From DASXTB01 sp036505615 (GTDB lineage: Bacteria > Acidobacteriota > UBA6911 > JACQSX01), in assembly GCA_036505615.1 (NCBI GenBank), contig DASXTB010000068.1, positions 1 to 9,653 on the forward strand: DNA of 9,653 bases, given 5' to 3'. Of the stretch, positions 1 through 7,607 are shown piece after piece. The translations under genes and the position numbers were made by a program. A model generated the notes under the pieces. That model did not search any database. It had not been told where the DNA came from and saw only the letters and a list, made by a program, of their open reading frames with translations. The stretch's first letter is position 1. Each line of letters begins with the position of its first letter.

Positions 1-34
1 TCGCAAATTTCGCCCCAGGCCAGTTTAGTGGGGT

Positions 35-1252
35 ATGCAAGCCGATCCTGGCGCCAAGAAGATTCCACCAAAACTGCGCAGTTACCGAGTACGGCTGCGC
101 CGGTTGCCTCAGTCTGCGGACGGCGATTTTGTCTTCGAGAAAGTGATCGCTTGCTTCAAGCTCCATGAGCGCAACCTTTACCAGGCCCCCGACTTTGTGC
201 TGTGCGACGTAGCTCCCTTTGGCCGAAATCTGGATCTTCTGGTTAAAACCCAATCCAAAAAACTACTGCTCAAGCGTTTAAAAAAACTCAACATCCCCCA
301 TCGCTCCTTGCGCTGCCGGGCCTTTGATCCAGCAAACTGGAAATCCCGCCACGGCTTTGCCGCCTGGCTAGTCCATCAATATGGCCTGGACAGCAGCGAC
401 CCGGGACGAAGAAAGGTCCGCATTCACCAACGCCGGCCCATCGGCAACAACTACACTTACCATGTCTGGAACAGGACCCCACACCGGCAGCTGCTCTTTG
501 GCGAGGCCGAAAAGGAGATGATGTTGCAGGTGCTCTCCGAGCTGTGCACGCACATGCCCGTGCAGCTTCATGCCTTTGTCTTTATGGGCAACCATTTTCA
601 CCTGGTGGTGACCACCATCCAAGATGTCTCCATTAGCCAGCTGATGCAGGAATTTGAATGGCAGGTCTCTACCCGTTACAACCGCCTGCATCAGACCTCA
701 GGAACACTCTGGCAAGGGCCTTTCAAGCACACTGTCTGGGAACCGACGGCAGCTAATCTGGTGCGCCTGATCGATTACCTGCATGCCAACCCGCTGCGCG
801 CAGGCTTGGTGGCAGACGTACAAGATTACCGATGGTCCAGCTATCGCCATTATGCCGGACTACAGAGACGAAAGGTGCTGGTCGTTCCACTGCCCTTGCG
901 ACGTCGCTGGACGGAACGCAAGATCCGAGAAGCCTGGTATCGAGATCACTTTGCCGAGCAGTACCGCTCGGGAAAGCTTCAATATGATGCTGATCTGGCC
1001 ACACCGGGCATGGTCGGCTCAAAAAACTTTGTGAGAGCGTTACAACAACAACTGGGCGGACCTTACCGCCTTCCCGCCTTTGTTAAAAACGTGCTGCGGC
1101 TGCAGCGCCAAGGAAAAGTCTGGGGCCTGAAAACCTTCCTGCATCTGCTTTGCAAACCCGTGGTCGATGGTTGGCTGCAAGCGCAGCACGCTTGGATGGA
1201 ACTTGCCGACCGAGTCGGCCCACTTCTACCGGTACGCGAAAGTCCGGATTAA
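35..1252 (+). CDS. REP-associated tyrosine transposase (RAYT), Y1/HUH family
   Basis: 405-residue protein with the Y1 transposase fold of IS200/RAYT enzymes, which nick and rejoin single-stranded DNA through a phosphotyrosine bond. The HUH motif is H187-F188-H189 in MGNHFHLVV, with the conserved D/N-rich context before it. The nucleophile is most likely Y215 in the TRYN motif on the helix after the core sheet. YLHANPLRAGLV (248-259) followed by YRWSSYRHY (265-273) is the usual RAYT signature. The first ~130 residues are basic and unlike the core, so the protein is longer than typical 150-350 residue family members. An in-frame TAG at 26-28 precedes the ATG at 35; no convincing Shine-Dalgarno is seen, and the next in-frame ATG is inside the catalytic domain. 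No flanking IS ends are visible, which fits a domesticated single-copy RAYT rather than an insertion sequence. The direct repeats at 1518-1608 may be its substrate. Confidence 0.9.
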   Translation: MQADPGAKKIPPKLRSYRVRLRRLPQSADGDFVFEKVIACFKLHERNLYQAPDFVLCDVAPFGRNLDLLVKTQSKKLLLKRLKKLNIPHRSLRCRAFDPANWKSRHGFAAWLVHQYGLDSSDPGRRKVRIHQRRPIGNNYTYHVWNRTPHRQLLFGEAEKEMMLQVLSELCTHMPVQLHAFVFMGNHFHLVVTTIQDVSISQLMQEFEWQVSTRYNRLHQTSGTLWQGPFKHTVWEPTAANLVRLIDYLHANPLRAGLVADVQDYRWSSYRHYAGLQRRKVLVVPLPLRRRWTERKIREAWYRDHFAEQYRSGKLQYDADLATPGMVGSKNFVRALQQQLGGPYRLPAFVKNVLRLQRQGKVWGLKTFLHLLCKPVVDGWLQAQHAWMELADRVGPLLPVRESPD

Positions 1253-1793
1253 TCCCGCATCACCGAATCAACTGCAAAGCGCAGCACCTTTTGATACCAG
1301 ACGTGTCGCTCTCTACCTTGTGAATTGTGCCCACGCTGCTGACCAGGACGCTTGCCTACTGCAAGTTACAATTCCATCCCCTGAAAACCCTTAAAAGCTC
1401 ACCGAGTGTGTAAGCTGGAGTCGCCGAAGGCGGCCAAACAGCTCGAATACCCAGCCCGTAAAACCTGACTCCAAACGGCCGATCAGATTTGCTAAAACCA
1501 TGTTCCGTCTACCTAATTCAGTATGCAATAGTGAGACGCACATCGCCGCCCACACATCGCCGCCCATCGCCGCCTCAGTATGCAATTGTGAGACGCACAT
1601 CGCCGCCCTTCATACAAGAACCAAAGTCGGCGCGAATACGCTCCTGTCGGTGTTAAATAGCGCTGACAAAATTCCCAGTTCCACGCCCTCCCACTTGAGC
1701 GCCACTGATTAATCCCCGACCGGTCAAACCCTAGGAACGCCTACGGGATTGACCTCCGCCTAACTGCCAAGTCCACTGAATGGTAAGGAGTTA
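1253..1793. other. gene-free stretch downstream of the transposase
   Basis: No convincing coding region is present on either strand; short open frames here have no recognisable motif. The stretch contains a small hairpin CGCC-GAA-GGCG at 1422-1432 and the repeat cluster at 1518-1608. No clear terminator with a T-run follows the transposase gene. Confidence 0.7.
1518..1608. repeat. pair of 34-bp direct repeats with CATCGCCGCC tandem units
   Basis: Two copies of a 34-bp unit lie at 1518-1551 and 1575-1608, differing by one base (AATAG versus AATTG). Each has the block TCAGTATGCAAT, then GTGAGACGCACATCGCCGCC. The 10-mer CATCGCCGCC occurs four times: 1541-1550, 1555-1564, 1565-1574 and 1598-1607; the two middle copies fill the gap between the long units. 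Units do not form a clean palindrome, so calling them REP sequences is an inference from the RAYT gene about 270 bp upstream. Confidence 0.75.
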
Positions 1794-1943
1794 TTGCTCA
1801 GCAGATATTGGAAACGAGGGGGCATCAAAAGGACATTCTGCAAAGTGGTGACCGGCGTTTGTGTGGATTTTGATGAGCCTCGAAAAATCATGAGCAATGG
1901 TTTCGGCGCTACCCTGCCTGTTCCGATGGTTTGCGAGGCCGAC

Positions 1944-2015
1944 ATGAACGAAACAAGGCTGCCTGAACGGATTAACGTAAACCCGAACATCTTTGGTGGC
2001 AAACCGATTGTAATA
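1944..2015 (+). pseudogene. 5' fragment of a DUF433 (VapB-like antitoxin) gene
   Basis: Residues MNETRLPERINVNPN, then IFGGKPIVI, follow the DUF433 opening pattern (RI-x-NP-x-x-x-GGKP-x-I), but the expected RGTRI-x-V and helix-turn-helix region that should come next are absent. The similarity stops at about 2015, where a signal-peptide-like sequence of the downstream gene begins in frame. DUF433 proteins are usually antitoxins paired with DUF5615/PIN-like toxins; no partner toxin is seen nearby. Match is from memory of the family pattern over only ~24 residues. Confidence 0.5.
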
Positions 2016-2756
2016 GTTCTGGTAATGCTTTTTCTGCGCCCCCTTGGCGCGGCTCCCATATCGGTACGCTACGTCGAAGGTACGATTCATGGTTTTCTCG
2101 CTTTGAGGGCCCCTAACGGCTCAGTCATTGCTTCTGGCGATCTCCTTCAGGTCAAGAAGGGCGGAGAAATGCAGAGCCGCATGCTGTTCCGCTTCAAGGA
2201 CGGGTCGATATACGATGAGACCGTGACGTACACCCAGGAGCGCGTGTTCACGATGCAGAATTACCGGCTGGTGCAGCATGGGCCCGCATTCGCTGACGAC
2301 ACGGAGATCTCGATGGAACGCTCCGGGAGGTACCGAGTGAAAACCAAAGCCCACAAGGACGGGAAGGAGAAGGCGCTCGATGGCAGACTCGATCTGCCCT
2401 CGGATGTCTATAACGGTATGGTGATCACTGTGGTAAAGAACCTACCCAAGGGTAGAGGTGAGACCGTGCATTTGGTGGTTTTTGAGCCCACACCCCGTCT
2501 CATCCAGCTGCAGATGATCCCGGCGAATGAGGAGAAAGTTAAGATCGGTGAGGGCACCAAGAATACAACACACTATCTGTTCAAGCCCCAGCTCGGAATC
2601 TGGCTCAAAATTCTCGCGAAACTGCTCGGGAAGTTGCCGCCGGACTCTCATGCCTGGATAACCAATGATCAGGTGCCAGCGTTCCTGAGGGCCGATGAGC
2701 CACTATCCATATCGGGACCGATTTGCCGAATTGAACTGACAGCGCCTCGCTGGTGA
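1944..2756 (+). CDS. secreted protein of unknown function with DUF433-derived N-terminal fusion
   Basis: From the ATG at 1944 the frame encodes 270 residues. GAGG at 1935-1938, five bases upstream, supports this start; the ATG at 2025 has no ribosome binding site, and the frame can be extended to a TTG at 1794 without recognisable content. The first ~24 residues (MNETRLPERINVNPN, then IFGGKPIVI) match the start of DUF433 antitoxins. The frame then runs straight into a hydrophobic stretch VLVMLFL, then RPLGAAP, which looks like the core and cleavage region of a signal peptide. The mature part (~230 residues) is beta-rich, with MLFRFKDGSIYDETVTYTQ, HAWI and an end of ICRIELTAPRW. It resembles conserved uncharacterised exported proteins I associate with Acidobacteria; no catalytic motif is evident. 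The fusion probably replaced the native start codon and positive n-region, so export may be impaired. Function is unknown. Confidence 0.6.
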   Translation: MNETRLPERINVNPNIFGGKPIVIVLVMLFLRPLGAAPISVRYVEGTIHGFLALRAPNGSVIASGDLLQVKKGGEMQSRMLFRFKDGSIYDETVTYTQERVFTMQNYRLVQHGPAFADDTEISMERSGRYRVKTKAHKDGKEKALDGRLDLPSDVYNGMVITVVKNLPKGRGETVHLVVFEPTPRLIQLQMIPANEEKVKIGEGTKNTTHYLFKPQLGIWLKILAKLLGKLPPDSHAWITNDQVPAFLRADEPLSISGPICRIELTAPRW

Positions 2757-2796
2757 ACACCAAAACGGAAAAAGAATCGGGCGCAGCAGCTGTCAG
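2736..2796. repeat. 8-bp inverted repeat at the 3' end of the secreted-protein gene
   Basis: CTGACAGC at 2736-2743, inside the last codons of the secreted-protein gene, and its perfect complement GCTGTCAG at 2789-2796 face each other across 45 bp. On the minus strand the second copy sits exactly where TonB-receptor similarity stops. It could be a loose stem-loop or microhomology at an old rearrangement junction; neither is proven. Confidence 0.35.
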
Positions 2797-2964
2797 CTTT
2801 GGATCCACGCGCCAGCGGTCGCGGACGTAGAGAGCCCATGTGTTCTCCATGCTGTCCATTTTGATGAACTGGCTGCTCTTCGCGGTGGAAGAGGGCGTTC
2901 CAAGCAGAAACGCTGCCATGCTATTCCAACTGTTCTCGAACGATGGAGTGCCTCCCTGGAATCC
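2791..2964 (-). pseudogene. remnant of an Oar-like TonB-dependent receptor
   Basis: The minus strand encodes GFQGGTPSFENSWNSMAAFL, then LGTPSS, and after a short stretch NTWALYVRDRWRVDPKLT. This is the pattern at the plug/barrel region of acidobacterial carboxypeptidase-regulatory-domain TonB receptors (N-S-x-A-x-F-L-L-G-x-P, then W-x-x-x-LY-x-x-D-x-W-x-V-x-x-KLT). Such receptors are about 1000 residues long outer-membrane transporters; only ~58 codons remain. After KLT the expected barrel strand (L-x-x-GLRWE) is missing, and upstream similarity fades before residue GFQGG. The open frame runs on from 3096 to 2605 but the outer parts are not recognisable, so I call only the homologous core. 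It lies downstream of, and on the same strand as, the truncated hydrolase gene. Confidence 0.7.
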
Positions 2965-3393
2965 CACAGCGTCACCTATTTCCAACCCGTTTGTTGTTTT
3001 GTGGCGCTCGTCGCGATCGCAACGAGAAACAATCAAATGCCGCATGGCACCTGGTGGCTGCCAGCGGAATTCCGGAGGTAAGTCGGTTGCGGACAACGTT
3101 AGATTGATGTCAAAAACATCATCAACGACGGTAAGAAAGAAACACTGCTAAAAACACTGCTAATGCCTGTCACGCTTTGTTGACGTAAATCCGCGCAAAG
3201 AAAGCAAATCGTTCCGGCCGAGTGCGCTTTTCCTCCTCGGGGGGAGCCGCATTGGGCGAACAGCTGAGGGAGAGCAGACAACTGAAACTTCGCGGCGAAT
3301 TGCCTCCTTACTGTTTCTTCCCGAATTTGCCCGCGTCCTGAAGTGCTCGAAAAACGCACTCACCAAGAAAATATCGTTTTAGCAATCAGCTTG
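2965..3393. other. stretch without recognisable genes between two truncated genes
   Basis: No open frame here has a recognisable motif on either strand. The only local structure noted is a short tandem duplication of AAACACTGCTA at 3140-3150 and 3152-3162. Lying between a receptor fragment and the cut-off end of the hydrolase gene, it is best read as degraded or rearranged sequence. Confidence 0.55.
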
Positions 3394-6300
3394 CTACGGG
3401 CGGCGAAATAACAGGCGGGACGGCTTGCCTGAATTATCCCTCAAGATCAGCCTTCCTTCCGAGGCGAGAGCTCCGGGGTTTGCGATGATGAATTGTGTTT
3501 GAAAGCCGGCGCCGGTGACAACTTGGGCGAAAATGCGATCGCTCCCGTCTGCTACTCCGCCGCCGCTTGTGACGCCAGAAACGCTGCTAAGCAGCAGGTT
3601 GCTGATCAGGGTGTCTCCTCGCGACGTTGTGCGAACCCGCAGAGGGAGAAATGCAACGCGTGCGTTCGAGGGCAGAGATGCACTGCCCGCATCCGAAGTG
3701 AAACGGAGATAGCCTCGAGCGGCTGCCGGCAGGCCGGCAAAGAGTTCGGTAACATGGCGCGAAATTTGTCCTCCTGCAGGAATGTCCAGCAGCGCTGTCC
3801 GTACCTGTTCGGCTCCATCGCGCAGGAAAAGCTCAAAGCGGACCTGTTGCTGCCATTCGGTAACATTGACCACCGCAATTCCCGTGCTTAGACCCTCGCC
3901 GACTTCCCAATAGGAGTCCGCCGTGGCGGACGGAACAAGGAGCGGCACTCCGGTTTCGCTGCGCAGTCCGCCGAGAGAGTAGCGAATCACCGCACCGCCT
4001 GCCGGGATGGGCGAGCCGGCGGCAGGTTCCAAGCGTGCATAACCGGCCCGACTGATCGCCTGTGATCCATCCGTTATCCAGCGAATCATCCCGTGACTGG
4101 GAATCTGATATCCGAGTTCGTCGGTGCTTGTTCCGCCAATGCTTAGCAGCCACGGGACGCCGTCGCTTCCGAGAAAGCGGAGCTTTCCTACAACGGGTTG
4201 GTCATAGGGGTTCAACAACAACCATTCCGTCTGATATCCGCCGCCGTCTGCAACCTGAGGCAGAACCGCCGATTCGAAGAGAGCAGCGCTTTCTTCCGTG
4301 TGAGAGGGAAGGCTGGTCATGATGAAGTCGCCGCGCGCGTTGGAAGTGCCGCGAAGCGTAAGCATCGCTAAAGGGATGTCGCTTGTAACTTGCAGCGTGC
4401 CTCGAAACGGCGGCGCCATTTCGGTAAACCACTCCGACAGAAAACGCGCCATTTGCTGGCCGGCCGTCATGGCAAATGACCGGCTGGCCAGCGAGTGTCC
4501 TTCCGAGTCAAAAAGCTGCAGCAGAACCGCGGCGCTCTGCACGCCGGGATTGACCAGCGCCAGCCCGATTTGCGAGGGAGCGCCAATCTCGGCCAGCGTC
4601 CACAACCTGCGCGTGGCGGCCACGGCAGGAACGGCAAGCTCGGACGTGAGTGTTTCCCCGTTGGAAAGTGCGAGCACGGCTCCCGCCAGCGCAGGAGCAT
4701 TGCTGGTCGCCGGACGAAGAAGCGCATAGTTTACGCGGACGTTGTTGGCGTCGCCATCTGCGATCCAGACTCTGGCCGACCTGGGGAGAATGCCCCATCC
4801 TCTTTCGCTTCCATCACTGATTTTGACGGCCAGATCTCCCTGAAATCGGGGAAGCGCAAGACTGAGCCGGCCGTCCGGCGCATCCACCTCAAGTTCGGAA
4901 AGCAGCTCTCCATTGCCAGAGCTGCTGTGAAAAGAAACGAGATGCTGCCCAGTGCTCAGATCAGAAAATTCCACGGAGGTATTTTCTGTATTTCTTCCTT
5001 CTGTAGTTGCCGCGCTCCAACCGGTCCCATAAGCATCACGGGCGTCTCGAACCCAAAGAAAGGCGCGCGCATGCTCCTGCAGTCCGTACGCGAGGATCTG
5101 TCCCTGCGTTTTGACGGCGGCATTCCGCAGCGTGCCGGTCGCGACATCTTCTCCAGCCCAGAAAGAAAAGAGCGCGGGAAACAGCCGGGCATTCAATGGA
5201 AAATCGGGAGCGCGACGGTTTCTGCGCGAATCTTCTGCCATATAACAACCCCACCACCAGTTCATCGCGCCGCTTTGGCTTAAAGCAGCCGACCAGATCG
5301 CGTTGCGCAGCACCGTCCCGGCTCTCAAATGCTCCCGGTTGGCCGCGGTCCGCTCCGATGCAGGAACCTGATCGTTGGTGAGGAAGCCCTCGGGATCAAA
5401 GTTGCATTCCGGTTGAGAGTTCGCCTTCAGGGCCGTTTCCGCGATCAGGACCGGTTTGCCGTAGGCCTGCTGCGCGGCAGCGACATATTCGCGGACCCGA
5501 GCATCGCGCAAATCAGGCGGCTGGCCGTAGTGATGGCTTTGCACCAGGTCGATGCTTGGCATTTTCCAGATGGCGCCAAATCCTGTTGAGCCTGGATCGT
5601 CCGAGCTGGTAGTCACGAGATGTCCGAAGGGATCCTGCGCTTTGAGGTATTCAGACATTTCCCGGTGCCAGTCAACGATGGATGAGCGTGTGGCAGCATC
5701 GCTGCGGAAATTTTGAGATGGAGTCCCGGCAAACTGCACTTCATTCCACAACTCCCATGCGAGCAGATTCGGCCGGGCCGACCAACGCGCGATGATATAT
5801 CGAAGACGGCGGCGAAACAGATCGCGCGCCGCGCGATCAGAAAAGAACAGTTCCGGGTCGGACTGGGGGACCGGGCCTCCTTCCATCGAAGCGTAAGGGT
5901 TGCCCATGTTCCAGCGCGCGTTGACAAAGGTGCTGAACTGGCCGTGGTCGTTCAACACCAGTTGCACGTAGACCCCGTGATTTTCGGCAATTGACAGAAA
6001 CTGGTCCACCCTCCATGCGGCTCGCTGGGAGTACGTTCCCACGCCCTGGTAGAAGCCGGAAAAATGACTGCGTCCCCATTCCAGCGCCGTGCGGCTGAAA
6101 TCTGCCATCCAGAAACGTGTCCAGTTTTCCCCACTGGCGCTAAATGACCCCAGCAGGCGGCTGTAGTACCGCGTCCCGTTCAGATCCGGATTGCCGTCTT
6201 CGAAGCTGAGGTTGTGGCCGCGTGGAAGGTACAAACCTCCGCTTGCGAACTGAAGATGAAGCGGATTGGCCGTGTGCCGCCGCACCGGCCCCGGCGCCTG

Positions 6301-7245
6301 TCCCGGTGCGACCACAAAAGAAAACGGACCGGCCTCCTCCGTGCCGTTTTTGTCCCGCGCGATCAGCCGGAAGGAGTGCGTTCCCTCCTCAGACGGCAAA
6401 AACCGAACGCGCCAATGCGGCGCTCCGGCAGGCGCGTACTGTTCGTAGCGTTCCGTCCCGGCAACGACCTGGTAATCTTGAAACCAGAATGCCGGCAGTA
6501 CGACTTCCTTACCTGACGGCAGAACAAAACGAGCCTGGATATCGATCTCGTCGGTGTCATACGGGTTATCGTAACTGCGCGTCAGATTGAAGGCCGAGGT
6601 GTAGACCTCGTAGCGCACACCTGTTGACGGCGCGTTGACGTCGGTGATCGCCAGAGGCTTAAAGGGATCGGAAGGAGGGCGTGGAATGGCGGTCACGGCA
6701 ATGATCTCCAGTTGGACGGCGCGCGCCCGGCTTGCTGCGCGTACCTGAACGCCGAACGTTTCCACCATCGAAGGGTCGACGACGGATTCCTGGCTGATGC
6801 GCAAGCGCGTAAGGCCGGTGTCGCTGGTAACTATTGTGTCCCCGTCTCCACCATCGCGGAACAACCAACCCGAGCTTTGTGTGAACGGCTGCACCCGCAG
6901 GCCTGCATCCGCTTTCACCCACAGGTGAATTTCTTCGAATCGTGAAAAATCGTAAGGACCTCTGGCTGCAGCAATTCCGACGGCAACGTCGCTTTCCGGT
7001 GGAAGGACGACGACAGGCCGATCCTCAAGGGAGCGCCTCACCTGTGACTTGGGAATTGGTCGGAGGCCGTTGCGGTCTCGCTCAAAGCCCACCACCCAGT
7101 TTGAAGGTGAGTTATGGAAGGCGGCAAGTTCTACTTCCCCCAAGAATCGGCCTTGGGCCGAGGCGCCGCCAGTGCATAGGAAAGCTGCAGATACCGCCGC
7201 CGCAAACCCGCGAATCCACACCGGCGTCAAGATTTTACAAAACAT
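3394..7245 (-). CDS. secreted glycoside hydrolase, DUF5060 plus clan-A TIM barrel, with C-terminal repeat tail
   Basis: 1283-residue exported protein. A signal peptide occupies residues 1-30 (basic start, hydrophobic core, AS-A/Q cleavage). Residues ~35-190 form a beta-rich carbohydrate-binding-like domain. A DUF5060 domain spans ~200-315 (YEVYTSAFNLTRSYDNPYD). The catalytic barrel covers ~330-700: acid/base E502 in LLAWELWNEV, SHHYG at 570-574, and nucleophile E603 in GKPVLIAETAL, followed by a WWW cluster (663-665). This is the two-glutamate layout of GH5-like retaining enzymes acting on plant or microbial polysaccharides; exact family and substrate are not decidable by eye. The tail alternates two repeat types: A at ~893-980, B at ~1004-1104, A' at ~1120-1218, B' at ~1248-1283. 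B' is cut after about 36 of ~100 residues at LLFRRP-stop, so the C-terminus looks truncated. No strong ribosome binding site precedes the ATG at 7245. Confidence 0.85.
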   Translation of the reverse strand: MFCKILTPVWIRGFAAAVSAAFLCTGGASAQGRFLGEVELAAFHNSPSNWVVGFERDRNGLRPIPKSQVRRSLEDRPVVVLPPESDVAVGIAAARGPYDFSRFEEIHLWVKADAGLRVQPFTQSSGWLFRDGGDGDTIVTSDTGLTRLRISQESVVDPSMVETFGVQVRAASRARAVQLEIIAVTAIPRPPSDPFKPLAITDVNAPSTGVRYEVYTSAFNLTRSYDNPYDTDEIDIQARFVLPSGKEVVLPAFWFQDYQVVAGTERYEQYAPAGAPHWRVRFLPSEEGTHSFRLIARDKNGTEEAGPFSFVVAPGQAPGPVRRHTANPLHLQFASGGLYLPRGHNLSFEDGNPDLNGTRYYSRLLGSFSASGENWTRFWMADFSRTALEWGRSHFSGFYQGVGTYSQRAAWRVDQFLSIAENHGVYVQLVLNDHGQFSTFVNARWNMGNPYASMEGGPVPQSDPELFFSDRAARDLFRRRLRYIIARWSARPNLLAWELWNEVQFAGTPSQNFRSDAATRSSIVDWHREMSEYLKAQDPFGHLVTTSSDDPGSTGFGAIWKMPSIDLVQSHHYGQPPDLRDARVREYVAAAQQAYGKPVLIAETALKANSQPECNFDPEGFLTNDQVPASERTAANREHLRAGTVLRNAIWSAALSQSGAMNWWWGCYMAEDSRRNRRAPDFPLNARLFPALFSFWAGEDVATGTLRNAAVKTQGQILAYGLQEHARAFLWVRDARDAYGTGWSAATTEGRNTENTSVEFSDLSTGQHLVSFHSSSGNGELLSELEVDAPDGRLSLALPRFQGDLAVKISDGSERGWGILPRSARVWIADGDANNVRVNYALLRPATSNAPALAGAVLALSNGETLTSELAVPAVAATRRLWTLAEIGAPSQIGLALVNPGVQSAAVLLQLFDSEGHSLASRSFAMTAGQQMARFLSEWFTEMAPPFRGTLQVTSDIPLAMLTLRGTSNARGDFIMTSLPSHTEESAALFESAVLPQVADGGGYQTEWLLLNPYDQPVVGKLRFLGSDGVPWLLSIGGTSTDELGYQIPSHGMIRWITDGSQAISRAGYARLEPAAGSPIPAGGAVIRYSLGGLRSETGVPLLVPSATADSYWEVGEGLSTGIAVVNVTEWQQQVRFELFLRDGAEQVRTALLDIPAGGQISRHVTELFAGLPAAARGYLRFTSDAGSASLPSNARVAFLPLRVRTTSRGDTLISNLLLSSVSGVTSGGGVADGSDRIFAQVVTGAGFQTQFIIANPGALASEGRLILRDNSGKPSRLLFRRP

Positions 7246-7324
7246 ATCGCTGCAACCATCTGCCGCCTCTGGCGGTTGCGAATTCGATGAAAGATCGAAT
7301 GTTAAGTGAGGAAAGGCTCGGAGG

Positions 7325-7470
7325 CTGTCTCAAAACCGACGAAACCACTGGGACACGGGGAACACAGAGCGCAAGAAGGGCACTTGATATACCGCCAAAT
7401 CTTGAGAACAAAAGAATCACCAAATACCCCGTGTTCCCCGTGTCCCCCGTGGTTCATAGTTTTGAGACAG
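7325..7470. mobile_element. 146-bp inverted-repeat element (MITE-like)
   Basis: Three complementary blocks in matching order flank a 65-bp centre. CTGTCTCAAAAC (7325-7336) pairs perfectly with GTTTTGAGACAG (7459-7470), AACCAC (7343-7348) with GTGGTT (7449-7454), and GGACACGGGGAACAC (7351-7365) with GTGTTCCCCGTGTCC (7431-7445). The right arm also shows imperfect direct repeats of CCCCGTGT. No coding capacity for a transposase and no clear target-site duplication were found. It lies between the divergently transcribed hydrolase and glycosyltransferase genes, so it could affect either transcript. Palindromes rich in ACACGGGGAACAC are familiar to me as dispersed intergenic repeats in several bacteria, but the family is not named here. 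Confidence 0.75.
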
Positions 7471-7521
7471 TTTCCCTACGTACCCAGATTATTCATCCGG
7501 CACCCCCATACCACTCCGAGA

Positions 7522-7537
7522 GCGCTAAGAATAGCGC
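7522..7537 (+). other. small perfect hairpin upstream of the glycosyltransferase gene
   Basis: GCGCTA-AGAA-TAGCGC forms a 6-bp stem with a 4-base loop, 70 bp before the start codon at 7608. It is followed by A residues rather than T residues, so it is not a rho-independent terminator on either strand; it may sit in the 5' leader. Confidence 0.35.
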
Positions 7538-7607
7538 AAAAAATATCAAGAAAGAATTCGCGTCCTGCCAATGAGAAAATGAGCAAATAATGGGAGTGGA
7601 GGCATAG

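Noticed and set aside
1391..1600. 69-codon minus-strand frame containing a duplicated MCVS-x-LHTE motif
   Set aside because: The duplicated peptide is simply the translation of the two DNA direct repeats; no family match and no ribosome binding site.
1518..1608. CRISPR array
   Set aside because: Only two long units, with a gap made of repeat-derived 10-mers rather than a unique spacer, and no cas genes.
2605..3096. 163-codon minus-strand frame as an intact gene
   Set aside because: Only about 58 codons in the middle match a known family (TonB receptor); its end overlaps the 3' part of the opposite-strand gene and its flanks are unrecognisable, so it is kept only as a remnant.
4495..5283. 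262-codon open frame on the plus strand
   Set aside because: Fully antisense to the hydrolase gene, with no recognisable motif and a basic, low-complexity composition typical of shadow frames in GC-rich DNA.
7522..7537. rho-independent terminator
   Set aside because: The stem is followed by A residues on the plus strand, and no T-run follows it on the minus strand either.
6942..7574. 210-codon open frame on the plus strand
   Set aside because: Runs antisense through the hydrolase N-terminus and then through the 146-bp palindrome; no motif, and crossing a repeat element argues against a gene.
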